DNA of 64,000 nucleotides from CBDDGJ01 sp965227805. Lineage in GTDB: Bacteria; Pseudomonadota; Alphaproteobacteria; RS24. Under the pieces are notes generated by a model that worked only from the letters and a program-made list of their open reading frames with translations, had not been told where the DNA came from and did not search any database. This document shows, one piece after another, positions 33,696 to 42,501 of this stretch. Location: the NCBI GenBank assembly GCA_965227805.1, contig CBDDGJ010000003.1, positions 868,001 through 932,000 on the forward strand. Reading direction: 5' to 3'. Position numbers and translations under genes: made by a program. Every line of letters begins with the position of its first letter. The first letter of the stretch is position 1.

Positions 33696-34517
33696 ATGCA
33701 AAAACCGGTAATTATTTTGCTTGGCACGCAATTAGGCGAAAATATAGGCATGGTGGCACGTGCCATGTTAAATTTTGGGCTAGACGAGTTACGACTTGTG
33801 GCACCGCGTGCGGGGTGGTGTCGGGAACGGGCGCATAAATCTGCCGCTGGGGCAGATGCATTGATAGACGCGCATCAAGCGTTTGCAACCCTTGAGGCGG
33901 CGATTGCGGATTTGCATTTTTTGGTGGCCACCACGGCACGCGCCCGCGATATGGTAAAGCCGGTCGTGACCCCGCAAGCGGCCATAAAGCAGATAAGGGC
34001 GCATAATCATAGCGGGGTAAAAACGGGGATTTTATTCGGGCCTGAGCGCACAGGGCTTGATAATGAAGCCTTGTCGCATGCGGATATTTTATGCCGTGTG
34101 CCACTTAACCCGCATTTTAGTTCGCTTAATTTGGCACAAGCCGTTTTATTATTTGCTTATGAATGGCATTTATATGCCGATGACACACCCGCGCATAGCC
34201 TGCCTATGCCCGATACATATCCGGCAGAACGCGGCGCGCTTATTGCTATGTTTGCCCATTTAGAAGCGGCGCTTGATGCAACAGGTTTTCTATCGCCACC
34301 AGAAAAACGCCCTGCCATGGTGCGGAATATTCGCAATCTATTTCATCGCGCACAACTTACCGCGCAAGATATACGCACATTTCGCGGCATAATAAATGCG
34401 CTTTTACGCTGGCCGGATAAGGGGGGTGATAAGGAAATAAGGGCGCGTATGGCTGCAATATCGCGTGGACAAACAGATTTAGCAGCAAAAACGCAGGAAA
34501 ATGACGAAAAAAGCTAG
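33696..34517 (+). CDS. trmJ: tRNA (cytidine/uridine-2'-O-)-methyltransferase TrmJ-like
   Basis: A SPOUT-fold methyltransferase of 273 residues. The three family motifs are present: QLGENIGMVARAMLNFG near residues 12-28 (with N16 and R22), ILFGPERTGLDNEAL near 109-123, and VPLNPHFSSLNLAQAV near 130-145, which forms the trefoil-knot SAM site. TrmJ methylates the 2'-oxygen of position 32 in several tRNAs. The C-terminal 90 residues are helical and would support dimerisation or tRNA binding. The gene ends just before the strong rpsD promoter. Confidence 0.88.
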   Translation: MQKPVIILLGTQLGENIGMVARAMLNFGLDELRLVAPRAGWCRERAHKSAAGADALIDAHQAFATLEAAIADLHFLVATTARARDMVKPVVTPQAAIKQIRAHNHSGVKTGILFGPERTGLDNEALSHADILCRVPLNPHFSSLNLAQAVLLFAYEWHLYADDTPAHSLPMPDTYPAERGALIAMFAHLEAALDATGFLSPPEKRPAMVRNIRNLFHRAQLTAQDIRTFRGIINALLRWPDKGGDKEIRARMAAISRGQTDLAAKTQENDEKS

Positions 34518-34535
34518 TTTTATCGAAAAAGCTAT

Positions 34536-34563
34536 TTGACAAGACGCCTTGTCTGCTTATACT
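34536..34563 (+). promoter_or_regulatory. rpsD promoter overlapping a palindrome
   Basis: TTGACA (34536-34541) and TATACT (34558-34563), 16 bases apart, make a near-consensus sigma-70-type promoter. The inverted repeat GACAAG-ACGC-CTTGTC (34538-34553) overlaps the -35 element and spacer and could be an operator or the 3' end hairpin of trmJ. The promoter predicts an unusually long leader of roughly 190 nt. Confidence 0.75.
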
Positions 34564-34645
34564 CCGCGCGACTTCACATAAGTGCTCTGCTTAGGGTCGT
34601 GGGGCATGGCTGGTGTAGCATAAGCCTGATACAGAACAGGACGAA

Positions 34646-34704
34646 TGCAACATAAGCCCACTGCAACATAGGCCGACTGCAACATAGGCCCAAGGCAGCA
34701 TAAG
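34646..34704 (+). repeat. 16-bp tandem repeats in the rpsD leader
   Basis: Three tandem 16-mers read TGCAACATAAGCCCAC (34646), TGCAACATAGGCCGAC (34662) and TGCAACATAGGCCCAA (34678), followed by a partial unit GGCAGCATAAG (34694). A diverged unit, TGTAGCATAAGCCTGA, lies at about 34614. They are inside the transcribed leader of rpsD if the promoter at 34536 is right. Confidence 0.8.
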
Positions 34705-34757
34705 AAATGTGGGAAAGATTTTGAAACGAAATAGGGAAGACAAAGGATAAGCCTTAA

Positions 34758-35381
34758 ATGAGCAAGCGGATTGCAGCAAAATATAAAATTGATCGCCGTA
34801 TGGGTGAGAATATTTGGGGACGGCCAAAAAGCCCGTTTAATCGTCGTGAGTCTGCGCCTGGTAAAAAACATGGCGAGCGTCGTCAGGGGAAATTATCCGA
34901 TTTTGGTCTGCAATTACGTGCCAAGCAAAAGCTGAAAGGCTATTATGGCAATATTACCGAGAAACAGTTTCGGCGTATTTATGCAGAAGCGGTGCGTCAG
35001 CGCGGGGATACCAGCGAAAAGTTAATCGGTCTTTTGGAGCAACGGCTTGACGCCATTATCTACCGTGCCAAATTCGTGCCGACCGTATTTGCCGCACGTC
35101 AATTTATAAGTCATGGCCATGTTTTGGTAAATGGCATGCGGTGCACGATTGCAAGCCGCCGTTTGAAAAGTGGTGACGTAGTGGAAATTCGCGAGAAATC
35201 ACGCACATTAGCACTTGTGCTTGAAGCCATACAAAGTGCCGAGCGCGATGTGCCAGACTATTTATCGGTTGACCATAACAAACTTTCGGCAACGCTAACC
35301 CATATTCCGCAATTACATGATGTGCCCTATCCGGTGCGGATGGAACCGAATTTGGTGGTTGAGTTTTATTCGCGCAACTAA
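34758..35381 (+). CDS. rpsD: 30S ribosomal protein S4
   Basis: S4 binds the 5' domain of 16S rRNA and starts small-subunit assembly. The 207 residues include YKIDRRMGENIWGR and KQKLKGYYGNITEKQFRR in the N-terminal domain. The S4 RNA-binding motif is RLDAIIYRAKFVPTVFAARQFISHGHVLVNG (as RLDAIIYRAKF and ARQFISHGHVLVNG) near residues 97-128. No cysteine zinc site is present near the N-terminus, as in many proteobacterial S4 proteins. The gene stands alone rather than in the alpha operon, with a long repeat-bearing leader; S4 is a known autoregulator in other bacteria, so leader-based control is possible. Confidence 0.98.
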   Translation: MSKRIAAKYKIDRRMGENIWGRPKSPFNRRESAPGKKHGERRQGKLSDFGLQLRAKQKLKGYYGNITEKQFRRIYAEAVRQRGDTSEKLIGLLEQRLDAIIYRAKFVPTVFAARQFISHGHVLVNGMRCTIASRRLKSGDVVEIREKSRTLALVLEAIQSAERDVPDYLSVDHNKLSATLTHIPQLHDVPYPVRMEPNLVVEFYSRN

Positions 35382-35387
35382 AAGCGT

Positions 35388-36119
35388 TTAGCCTAAACGT
35401 GCTAATATCGGGAAATGGTCAATGAGAAATGTCCCGAAATTTTGTAGCGTTCCGGAAAAAATAAATATACCTGTCACAATGAGCAAAACCCCAGCGCTTT
35501 GTTCGATACGGTGTGCATAGCGGGTAAATAGGCTGGTAAGTGCTAATTTACCGGTTGCAAGCGCGGTGAGAAAAAAGGGTAAGCCTAGCCCGAAAGAATA
35601 AGCGGTTAATAATATCACGCCTTCACTGAGGCTTTCGCGCCCTGCTGCAAGCACCAATATGCTGGCTAAAATGGGGCCGATGCAAGGTGTCCAGCCAAAG
35701 GCAAAGGCAAGTCCCAACAAAAAGGCAATGCCGATATTTTTTTTGTCGGTTCCTATATGATGCAGGGCACGCTTTTCTATAAGCAAGAAACGCAAAGGCA
35801 AAATGCCAGTCATATGCACGCCGAGGATGACAATGATGATACCAGCAATTTTGGCGAGATCCTCTTTATATTCCAGGATAAACGGATTTATCGCCGCCGC
35901 GCCCGCGCCCAAAAGAATAAAAACAAGGCTAAAGCCGGCAATGAATGTGAGTGTGGCCGGGATGATGCGGCGCACAAGCGGCGTTTCATGCAGTTCATCA
36001 TAACTAACGCCTGCAGCAAAACAAATATAACCCGGCACAAGCGGTAATACGCAAGGCGATAAAAAACTCAATGCCCCGCCGATAAAGGCAACCAGCACAC
36101 TTATGCTAAAGCCGTCCAT
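35388..36119 (-). CDS. ccdA: Cytochrome c biogenesis protein CcdA
   Basis: A six-helix membrane protein of 243 residues. The two redox cysteines of the CcdA/DsbD core sit in FLSPCVLPLVPGY (first helix, near residue 23) and FGWTPCIGPIL (fourth helix, near 145), each with the expected prolines. CcdA carries electrons from cytoplasmic thioredoxin across the membrane to periplasmic thiol proteins. It is the last of three minus-strand genes with a five-base gap from the previous one. It converges on rpsD; CGTTTAG-C-CTAAACG at about 35394-35408 lies across its stop and may serve both genes as a weak terminator. Confidence 0.92.
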   Translation of the reverse strand: MDGFSISVLVAFIGGALSFLSPCVLPLVPGYICFAAGVSYDELHETPLVRRIIPATLTFIAGFSLVFILLGAGAAAINPFILEYKEDLAKIAGIIIVILGVHMTGILPLRFLLIEKRALHHIGTDKKNIGIAFLLGLAFAFGWTPCIGPILASILVLAAGRESLSEGVILLTAYSFGLGLPFFLTALATGKLALTSLFTRYAHRIEQSAGVLLIVTGIFIFSGTLQNFGTFLIDHFPILARLG

Positions 36120-36124
36120 TTTTT

Positions 36125-36874
36125 CTAACGCCTCCTAAATAAAATTGCGACCAGCCAGCCCATAAAGCAGGCGATGCTAACACCCAATAATCCGTAAAAA
36201 AATGCATATTCATGCGCCATTTTATATAAAAATTGTTCAAGGCCAATATGGTCAACCCGCAATTCATCGGTGCGGTGCTTAATCATGCGTCCATTTTCAA
36301 ACAGGAAAAAATCAATATGATAAATGCCCAAAGGCACCCCCGAGGGCAAAGTTATTTTGGTGCGAAATAATCTATTATCAATAATATCAACCGTGTTTTC
36401 ATTGCGGATATAAAGCCCGTTTTTTGTTTTTATACGCACAAAGCCTTGCAAAAATTCAGGCGCAGATACAATGCCAATATTGGCTTTTTGCACAGTATAG
36501 CCGATCCGCTCGGCACCTATCTCATAATGTTGTTGTTCGATATAGGGCACAATATCATCTATGGGTTTAGAGCTTGCAAGTGCGTAAAAGCCGGGTAAGG
36601 GGCCAAGCTGCATTTGGCTGCGATTTACCCAAATACCCGCCATTTTTTCTTTGCGCCGAATTATCGCATTTTGACTGGGCCCGCGTATGACCAGGATAAT
36701 ATCGGGCGTGCTTTCCGGCGTCTTTCCTTTAAGCGCACCGAATATCAGTAATTCCGTGCCAGCAAAATTGGTTTTTATTTCGATTTCATCATGGGATAAA
36801 TCAGCAACCAGCTCAGCCCCCATAGCAGGCATAGCAGCCAAAATGAGCCAAACAAAAACGAGCGCGCGTGCCAT
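36125..36874 (-). CDS. TIGR02186-family membrane-anchored protein
   Basis: This 249-residue protein begins with a signal peptide (ALVFVWLILAAMPAMGAELV) and ends with one transmembrane helix near residues 220-245 followed by Arg residues (AILFRRR), so most of it lies in the periplasm. The middle is beta-rich (ELLIFGALKGKTPESTPDIILVIRGP, split as ELLIFGALKG and IILVIRGP). This matches the alphaproteobacterial family TIGR02186, of unknown function, usually beside a TauE/SafE-type exporter. The start codon shares one base with the exporter's stop (TAATG), so the two are coupled. Confidence 0.82.
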   Translation of the reverse strand: MARALVFVWLILAAMPAMGAELVADLSHDEIEIKTNFAGTELLIFGALKGKTPESTPDIILVIRGPSQNAIIRRKEKMAGIWVNRSQMQLGPLPGFYALASSKPIDDIVPYIEQQHYEIGAERIGYTVQKANIGIVSAPEFLQGFVRIKTKNGLYIRNENTVDIIDNRLFRTKITLPSGVPLGIYHIDFFLFENGRMIKHRTDELRVDHIGLEQFLYKMAHEYAFFYGLLGVSIACFMGWLVAILFRRR

Positions 36875-37797
36875 TAGTTCAGCCCGCTCAAAGTAAGTGA
36901 AAATAATTCATCAGGGCGCATAATAAGGTCAAGTAACAACTTAACCCCGACCCCTAACACCAAAAGTGCCAATAGGGCGCGTAATTGTTCGCCACGCAAT
37001 TTTTCCCCCGCCCGCGCGCCGATTTGTGCGCCAATGGCACCGCCCGTCATCAATAAAAATGCGAGCATAATGTCAACACTCTGATTTTCTACCGCATGTA
37101 AAATGGTCACGGATGCAGTGACAAAAATAATTTGAAAAAGCGATGTGCCGATCACCACATTTGTCGGCATGTGTAAAATATAAATCATGGCGGGCACCAT
37201 AATAAAACCACCGCCGACCCCCATAATGGCGGCCATCACCCCGACCAGAAAGCCAATCGCCAAAGGTGGATAAATGCTAATATAAAGCCGCGATTGGCGA
37301 AACCTGATGCGCGGGGGTAATTTGAGATACCAGCTATGTTGCCCGGCGCGGCGCGTGATAATGGTTTCCCCCCGCCGCGAGGCCAAAATCACGCGCAAAC
37401 TTTCGCGCAACATAAGCCCCCCAATAATGCTTAAAAACAGCACATAGCTTAATGAGATCAATAAATCGACCTGCCCGAGCTTGCGTAAAAAAGTAAAAAG
37501 CTGCACGCCGGCAAATGAACCCGCTACACCGCCCGCCATAAGTAGTAGCCCCATGCGTATATCCACCGCGCGCCGCCGCCAATAAGCCAGCCCGCCCGAT
37601 ACAGAAGACGCAACAATCTGATTGGCCTCTGTCGCCACGGCAACAATAGGCGGAATACCCAGAAAAATCAGTAAAGGCGTCATTAAAAAACCGCCGCCCA
37701 CACCGAACATGCCCGACATAAACCCCACCACGCCGCCAAGACTAAGCAGCATAAATATATTGGCACTTATCTCAGCAATGGGAAGGTAAATCTGCAT
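36874..37797 (-). CDS. TauE/SafE (TSUP) family sulfur-anion exporter
   Basis: The 307-residue protein has about eight hydrophobic helices and the twofold glycine-rich repeat of the family: GFMSGMFGVGGGFLMTPLLIFLGIPP (as GMFGVGGGFLMTPLL) near residue 25 and GVMAAIMGVGGGFIMVPAMIY near 195. TSUP proteins export sulfite, sulfoacetate or related organosulfur anions, or take them up. It starts an operon with the TIGR02186 protein and CcdA, which hints at a shared sulfur/thiol task at the membrane. The substrate is unknown. Confidence 0.88.
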   Translation of the reverse strand: MQIYLPIAEISANIFMLLSLGGVVGFMSGMFGVGGGFLMTPLLIFLGIPPIVAVATEANQIVASSVSGGLAYWRRRAVDIRMGLLLMAGGVAGSFAGVQLFTFLRKLGQVDLLISLSYVLFLSIIGGLMLRESLRVILASRRGETIITRRAGQHSWYLKLPPRIRFRQSRLYISIYPPLAIGFLVGVMAAIMGVGGGFIMVPAMIYILHMPTNVVIGTSLFQIIFVTASVTILHAVENQSVDIMLAFLLMTGGAIGAQIGARAGEKLRGEQLRALLALLVLGVGVKLLLDLIMRPDELFSLTLSGLN

Positions 37798-37883
37798 AAT
37801 ATTTCATATTTGGGTTTTGCTTAGACAAAATTATGATAAAACAATTGCACACAAGTTTAACACGGAGTCGGTAAAGAAAACAT

Positions 37884-38780
37884 ATGCAACGTGAAATTTT
37901 TAATCTGCGTGGCGAAGAATTTTCGGTGTGTCACTGGCCATGCGCCAAACAGGATGCACCAGTTTTGCATTGGGCGCATGCAAACGGTTTTAATGGAGAA
38001 ACCTATGCGCCTCTGCTTGCTTCTTTGGCAAAAGATTTTCATGTTTTTGCATGGGATGCGCGTGGCCATGGCCACAGCAGGGCGGCGGCAGAGCCTGCAC
38101 AGCATAAAAACTGGTATATTTATCGTGATGATCTGCTTGCGCTTTTGCAAACACTATATGCGCGCTTTAAGCGCCCGCTTTATCTTGCAGGCCATTCTAT
38201 GGGCGGGTGCACCACCATTATGGCAAGTGCGGCGCGCCCTGATTTAGTGGCAGGGTTGGTTCTTGTTGATCCGGTGATTGTGCCTTTGGAAGCAAAAATT
38301 CTTATGTATATACGCCGTTTCTGGGGCAAGCGAGATGGTGGTTTGATGCTCGCGGCAATGGCGAAGAAACGTAAAGCCATATGGCCGGACAGGGCAACCA
38401 TGCAACAGGTCTATACGGGGCGGGGTATTTTTGCAACATGGCAGCCGGCGTTTTTAGACGCCTATGTGCAAGGCGGAACCTTACCGCATGCCGATGGGGT
38501 GCAACTTGCCTGCTCACCGCTTTGGGAAGCAGCAAATTTTGATAGCCAGGGCCATGATAGCGCAACACCTGTAAAACGCCTTGCCACGCCCTTTACCTTG
38601 CTTACCGCTGCGCGTGGGTCGACCACACGCAAGCGCGCATTATTTGAAATACCGCGCATAGAAAAAAAGCTAATGGTGGTGCCTGAAAGCACACATTTTT
38701 TACCAATGGAATATCCGGATATTGTGCGCGAGGAAATTTATGCCCGTGCCCATATAAGGCATGGGATAAAGGGAGGTTAA
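37884..38780 (+). CDS. Alpha/beta hydrolase
   Basis: A 298-residue alpha/beta hydrolase. HWAHANGFNGETYAPLL forms the oxyanion-hole strand (HANGF), WDARGHGHS follows, and LAGHSMGG near residues 96-103 is the nucleophile elbow with Ser100. A late His in VPESTHFLPMEYP completes the triad; the acid is probably an Asp before it. The family acts on esters or similar small lipophilic substrates. It is followed four bases later by a PaaI-type thioesterase on the same strand, so a role in acyl or aromatic-acid metabolism is possible. Confidence 0.82.
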   Translation: MQREIFNLRGEEFSVCHWPCAKQDAPVLHWAHANGFNGETYAPLLASLAKDFHVFAWDARGHGHSRAAAEPAQHKNWYIYRDDLLALLQTLYARFKRPLYLAGHSMGGCTTIMASAARPDLVAGLVLVDPVIVPLEAKILMYIRRFWGKRDGGLMLAAMAKKRKAIWPDRATMQQVYTGRGIFATWQPAFLDAYVQGGTLPHADGVQLACSPLWEAANFDSQGHDSATPVKRLATPFTLLTAARGSTTRKRALFEIPRIEKKLMVVPESTHFLPMEYPDIVREEIYARAHIRHGIKGG

Positions 38781-38784
38781 GATT

Positions 38785-39252
38785 ATGTCGCAAACACACA
38801 GCAAAGATTTTACCCGTAATCCGCAAGACTGGCCGCCTAATATTCAAGCCGCATATAAGAAGCCGTCTTCTGCCTCCACCTATTTGGGGTTAGAGATTTT
38901 AGGCGTTGATATGGAGGAAGGGCGTGTCGAACTTGTCTTTCATGCAGGCGAAAATTTATGCAATAAATGGGGCGGCATTCAAGGCGGCATGGTCGCGGCA
39001 ATGCTGGATGATGCCATGGCCTTTGCGATTGGGCTTAAGCTGGATTGGGGACAGATTAGCCCGACCTTAGAGCTTAAAGTCTCTATGCTGGCGCCGTGTC
39101 GCCCGGGCGATATTTATGCAACGGGGCGGGTTTTGCGGCGTGGAAAATCAGTCGGTTTTGTTGAAGGGGAATTACGTGATGTTAAAGGCACCTTGCTCGC
39201 CACCGCATCATCAACGGCAAATTTTGTAACGCTTAAAAAGAAAGAAAAATAA
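38785..39252 (+). CDS. PaaI-family hotdog thioesterase
   Basis: The 155-residue protein has the hotdog-fold pattern of PaaI thioesterases: NKWGGIQGGMVAAMLDDAMAFAIG (as WGGIQGGMVAAMLDDA) with the helix-capping glycines and the Asp that activates water, and later LKVSMLAPCRPGDIYATGRVLRRGK with the second half of the sheet. Such enzymes cleave acyl- or phenylacetyl-CoA thioesters in the cytoplasm. It lies four bases after the alpha/beta hydrolase. The substrate cannot be read from sequence. Confidence 0.85.
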   Translation: MSQTHSKDFTRNPQDWPPNIQAAYKKPSSASTYLGLEILGVDMEEGRVELVFHAGENLCNKWGGIQGGMVAAMLDDAMAFAIGLKLDWGQISPTLELKVSMLAPCRPGDIYATGRVLRRGKSVGFVEGELRDVKGTLLATASSTANFVTLKKKEK

Positions 39253-39256
39253 GCCT

Positions 39257-40132
39257 TCACCACATGAGATGCGCGCATGAATAAGCGGCATGAACCCCGT
39301 AAGCGGATAAAAAATCGGTAATGCCTTGCGGTGTGGTTTTATGCGCGTGGGCGCTCATGCTCATCAAGCCGCCAGTTATGAATAAAACATCCAGTCCCGC
39401 CTTATTGGCACCGGCAATATCCGTAAGCGGTCCGTCGCCTATGGCCAGAATATGAGGCTTTTGCTTGCCTGTCATATCGCTTAACATGGCTTTTGCTTGG
39501 TCATAACTTGGGGCATGGGGTTTGCCGACCCATATCACATCGCCCCCCATTGCCTCATAAAGCGCGGCAATCGCGCCCGCGCAATAAACGTCACGATCGC
39601 CCATTTGCACCTTATGGTCGGGATTGGCACAAATAAGCGGCAGATTTTTCTCCCGCCAGATGGTGGCTTGTTCGCGATAATCCTCCGGCGTTTCGCAAGA
39701 TGCATCATAAAGGCCAGATAGCAAAATGAAATCCGCACCCTCACATGCGCTAAAGCGTATATCAAGCCCGTCTATTAAATCCTTATCGCTTTCGGGGCCA
39801 ACAAAATGACAGACCTCACCGGCTTTGCCGCGCAGTGTAACAAGCGTGCGCGTTAAATCGCCCGAGGTTAAAATTTTATCATAGCAGCGTGTTTTAATGC
39901 CGACCTTGAGCAAGCGGCGTTCTACATTATCATAAGGGCGCGGCGCATTGGTTAAAAGTAAAACCGGCTTTTTTTGGCTATCCCTAAATGTGTTTAATGC
40001 ATCCTCCACCCCTGCAAAGGCACGAAGTCCATCATGCATCACGCCCCATATATCGCATAAAATTGCGTCATAATCAGCAGCGATGTCTCGCAATCCCAAA
40101 AGCGCCCGTGGCGTATGATGCACTGGTTTCAT
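39257..40132 (-). CDS. TIGR01459-family HAD-IIA hydrolase
   Basis: I start at the ATG at 40132; a GTG two codons upstream is the alternative. The HAD motif I reads AILCDIWGVMHDG near residue 30, where the first Asp would be the nucleophile and W-G-V-x-H-D-G is the signature of the TIGR01459 family. Motif II lies in LLLTNAPRP, and motifs III/IV in WVGKPHAPSYDQA and AIGDGPLTDIAGANKAG. It resembles NagD-type phosphatases. The substrate is unknown. It begins seven bases after the acyl-CoA dehydrogenase stop on the same strand. Confidence 0.87.
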   Translation of the reverse strand: MKPVHHTPRALLGLRDIAADYDAILCDIWGVMHDGLRAFAGVEDALNTFRDSQKKPVLLLTNAPRPYDNVERRLLKVGIKTRCYDKILTSGDLTRTLVTLRGKAGEVCHFVGPESDKDLIDGLDIRFSACEGADFILLSGLYDASCETPEDYREQATIWREKNLPLICANPDHKVQMGDRDVYCAGAIAALYEAMGGDVIWVGKPHAPSYDQAKAMLSDMTGKQKPHILAIGDGPLTDIAGANKAGLDVLFITGGLMSMSAHAHKTTPQGITDFLSAYGVHAAYSCAHLMW

Positions 40133-40138
40133 ATACAC

Positions 40139-41221
40139 TTATGCCCAGTTTTGTAAGGTGGCCGCTTCTTCGCGCACAGTCTCAGGCCCGCCCAATAGCA
40201 AACGATTTGCGCCCGCACGCTTGAACCAATAATGTAAGCCCAGCAAATCGGTAAAGCCCATGCCGCCATGCACCTCGGTTGCGGTGCGCGCCACATATTG
40301 CCCCACATCAGCCAGGCGCGATTTTACCAGCCGCGACATAAGCGCGCTTTCATCTGGCACATGTGAAAAAGCATAAGCCGCATACCATAATAAAGAGCGA
40401 CATGGCTCTATCTGTGCTGCCATTTCCGCACATAAATGTTTTACCGATTGAAAAGAGGCAATGATACGGCCAAATTGTTTGCGTTCACCGGCATAGGCAA
40501 CCGCTTTTTCAAGCATGCTATCACACACACCCAAACTATCGGCGGCAAACATAATACGCCCGGCTTCAATCACGCGCGCCGGGGCGCTTTGTGTGTTTTC
40601 GGTTAAAAATTCGGCAGGCGTATTTTCAAAATCCAGCATGGCAACAGTGCGGGTTTTGTCGATGGTTGTAAGCGGGGTCTGGGTTATGCCTGCCCCATCA
40701 CAGGCGACAAGCGCAAAACCTGCATCACAGCCGATAAGAAAATGCGTTGCCTGTTCTGTGTCCACCACAAAAGCAGCCCGTCCGCTTATTGTATCTTTTG
40801 CGGCTTTTACACCGGCATTCTCGCGTATGCCGATTGTCTCGGTAACGCCCACACCGAAGCGGGCTTCCCCAGCGGCTATTTTTGCAAACCATTCGGCTTG
40901 TTGTGCCCTGCTTCCTGCTGCCCTAAGCGCAATGGGGGCCATGACATAAGGCGCTGTCCATGCAGCGGGGGCGGCATGATGCCCCAGCATTTGTTGCACA
41001 AGGGCGGCTTCCAAAAGCCCCATGCCCAGGCCGCCATGGGCTTCGGGGATAAGGGTCAGGTGCACGCCCAATTCCTGTAGGCCAGTTTCTATTTTATTTT
41101 GGAGCTGCCTATCTTCTCCGGTTGTAAAATCGCGTATGCCATCTGTGCTGACTGTGTCGTGCAAAAACCGTTTGACGCTTTCCTGCAACAGGGTTTGGTC
41201 TTCTGATAGTCCGAAAAACAT
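40139..41221 (-). CDS. Acyl-CoA dehydrogenase, short subunit-like
   Basis: At 360 residues this is shorter than typical acyl-CoA dehydrogenases, but the C-terminal signatures are good: RKQFGRIIASFQSVKHLCAEM and TATEVHGGMGFT. The middle FAD-binding region is weakly conserved (FGVGVTETIGIRENAGV in place of the usual TEPxAGSD). It follows the 397-residue paralogue with 12 bases between. Side-by-side pairs of this size often form alpha2-beta2 enzymes that act on large side-chain acyl-CoAs, such as those of sterols or bile acids. Whether this pair does so is inference. Confidence 0.87.
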   Translation of the reverse strand: MFFGLSEDQTLLQESVKRFLHDTVSTDGIRDFTTGEDRQLQNKIETGLQELGVHLTLIPEAHGGLGMGLLEAALVQQMLGHHAAPAAWTAPYVMAPIALRAAGSRAQQAEWFAKIAAGEARFGVGVTETIGIRENAGVKAAKDTISGRAAFVVDTEQATHFLIGCDAGFALVACDGAGITQTPLTTIDKTRTVAMLDFENTPAEFLTENTQSAPARVIEAGRIMFAADSLGVCDSMLEKAVAYAGERKQFGRIIASFQSVKHLCAEMAAQIEPCRSLLWYAAYAFSHVPDESALMSRLVKSRLADVGQYVARTATEVHGGMGFTDLLGLHYWFKRAGANRLLLGGPETVREEAATLQNWA

Positions 41222-41233
41222 ATATATGCCTCC

Positions 41234-42427
41234 TTACAGTGCTGCGGGTTTGGGTTCGCGCGGCATGCCTAGCCCCCGTTCGCTAATGATATTTTTTTGT
41301 ATTTGCGCCGTGCCCCCGCCAATAATCATGCCAAGGTCGAACATATAATGGGTTTGCCATATGCCATCATCGCGTAGAAAAGGGCTATCCTCAAATAACA
41401 GGCCATATTCACCCATGACATCAATCGCCAGGGCGGCCAGCGCATGGTTAATCTCGCACCCGTCATATTTTACGATGAGGCGTGCCATGGGTGCAGGCAT
41501 ATCATGTGCGTGCGCTGTCATTAGCCGCATGCCGTTAAATTTCATGGCATAGACTTGTGCTTGCAAGTCAATCAGGCGGTCGCGATAAATCGGATTATTC
41601 ATGAGCTTCTGGCCGTTCAGATTTTCTTTTTGCATAAGGGCGGCAATGGCATTTACGCGCGCAATGCCGGCATCGGGGTCGCCCAGCATACCACGCTCAT
41701 GGGTAAGCGTTGCATTGGCGACCTGCCATCCCTCGCCGCGCGCGCCAACAATAGAGGTTACGGGAATACGCACATCCGTGAAAAAAACTTCGTTAAATTC
41801 GGCCTGCCCCGTCATGGTCATAAGCGGGCGCACCTCAATGCCGGGTGTGTCCATCGGAATAAGCAAATAGCTTATGCCCTTATGTTTGGGCGCATCGGGT
41901 TCGGTGCGAATAAGGGCGAACATCATATCGGATATTTGTGCCGTGCTGGTCCAGATTTTTTGCCCGTTAATGACAAATTCATCTCCCTCAACCACGGCAG
42001 CGGTTTTTAATGAGGCCAAATCCGACCCCGCACCGGGCTCGGAATATCCCTGACACCAGACAATCTCACCGCGCAGGGTTTGGGGAATATAGCGTTGCTT
42101 TTGCTCTTGTGTGCCTAGTTCCAGCAAGGTGGGCACCAACATGCTGGTGCCCTGGCTGGCAATGCCGCCCGGCACACCAGCGCGGGCAAATTCTTCCGCG
42201 ATAATGCGCGCTTTAAGCCCGTCGGGTTTTGCGCCATAGCCGCCATATTCTTTGGGAATGGTGCGCCCGGCATAGCCGTGCTCCAGCAGAATCTTTTGCC
42301 AGGCAAGGCGCGCTTTTGAACGCATGCTCCGGTCGTGATGCGGCGGGGCATAGTGTTTATGTTCCGCCAAGAAATGACGCACGTCATCGCGAAACGTGAT
42401 ATATTCGTCGCTAAGGCGTAAATCCAT
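41234..42427 (-). CDS. Acyl-CoA dehydrogenase, long subunit-like
   Basis: A 397-residue acyl-CoA dehydrogenase with YSEPGAGSDLASLKTAA (FAD and substrate binding), INGQKIWTSTAQ, and THERGMLGDP. It ends in an aromatic-rich DGIWQTHYMFDLGMIIGGGTAQIQKNII block that covers the FAD-contacting GGTAQIQ. It catalyses alpha,beta-dehydrogenation of an acyl-CoA, passing electrons to ETF. It leads a minus-strand run of three genes: this one, the shorter paralogue, then the HAD hydrolase. Confidence 0.92.
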   Translation of the reverse strand: MDLRLSDEYITFRDDVRHFLAEHKHYAPPHHDRSMRSKARLAWQKILLEHGYAGRTIPKEYGGYGAKPDGLKARIIAEEFARAGVPGGIASQGTSMLVPTLLELGTQEQKQRYIPQTLRGEIVWCQGYSEPGAGSDLASLKTAAVVEGDEFVINGQKIWTSTAQISDMMFALIRTEPDAPKHKGISYLLIPMDTPGIEVRPLMTMTGQAEFNEVFFTDVRIPVTSIVGARGEGWQVANATLTHERGMLGDPDAGIARVNAIAALMQKENLNGQKLMNNPIYRDRLIDLQAQVYAMKFNGMRLMTAHAHDMPAPMARLIVKYDGCEINHALAALAIDVMGEYGLLFEDSPFLRDDGIWQTHYMFDLGMIIGGGTAQIQKNIISERGLGMPREPKPAAL

Positions 42428-42501
42428 AATTTGCTCTCCCCTAAAATTGTGCTAGCATGGTTCAAGCATAATTTTATACGCAATAAAATTAAGGAATCCA
42501 A

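Noticed and set aside
34614..34704. CRISPR-like array in the rpsD leader
   Set aside because: The 16-mers are directly adjacent with no spacers, and no cas gene is in the window.
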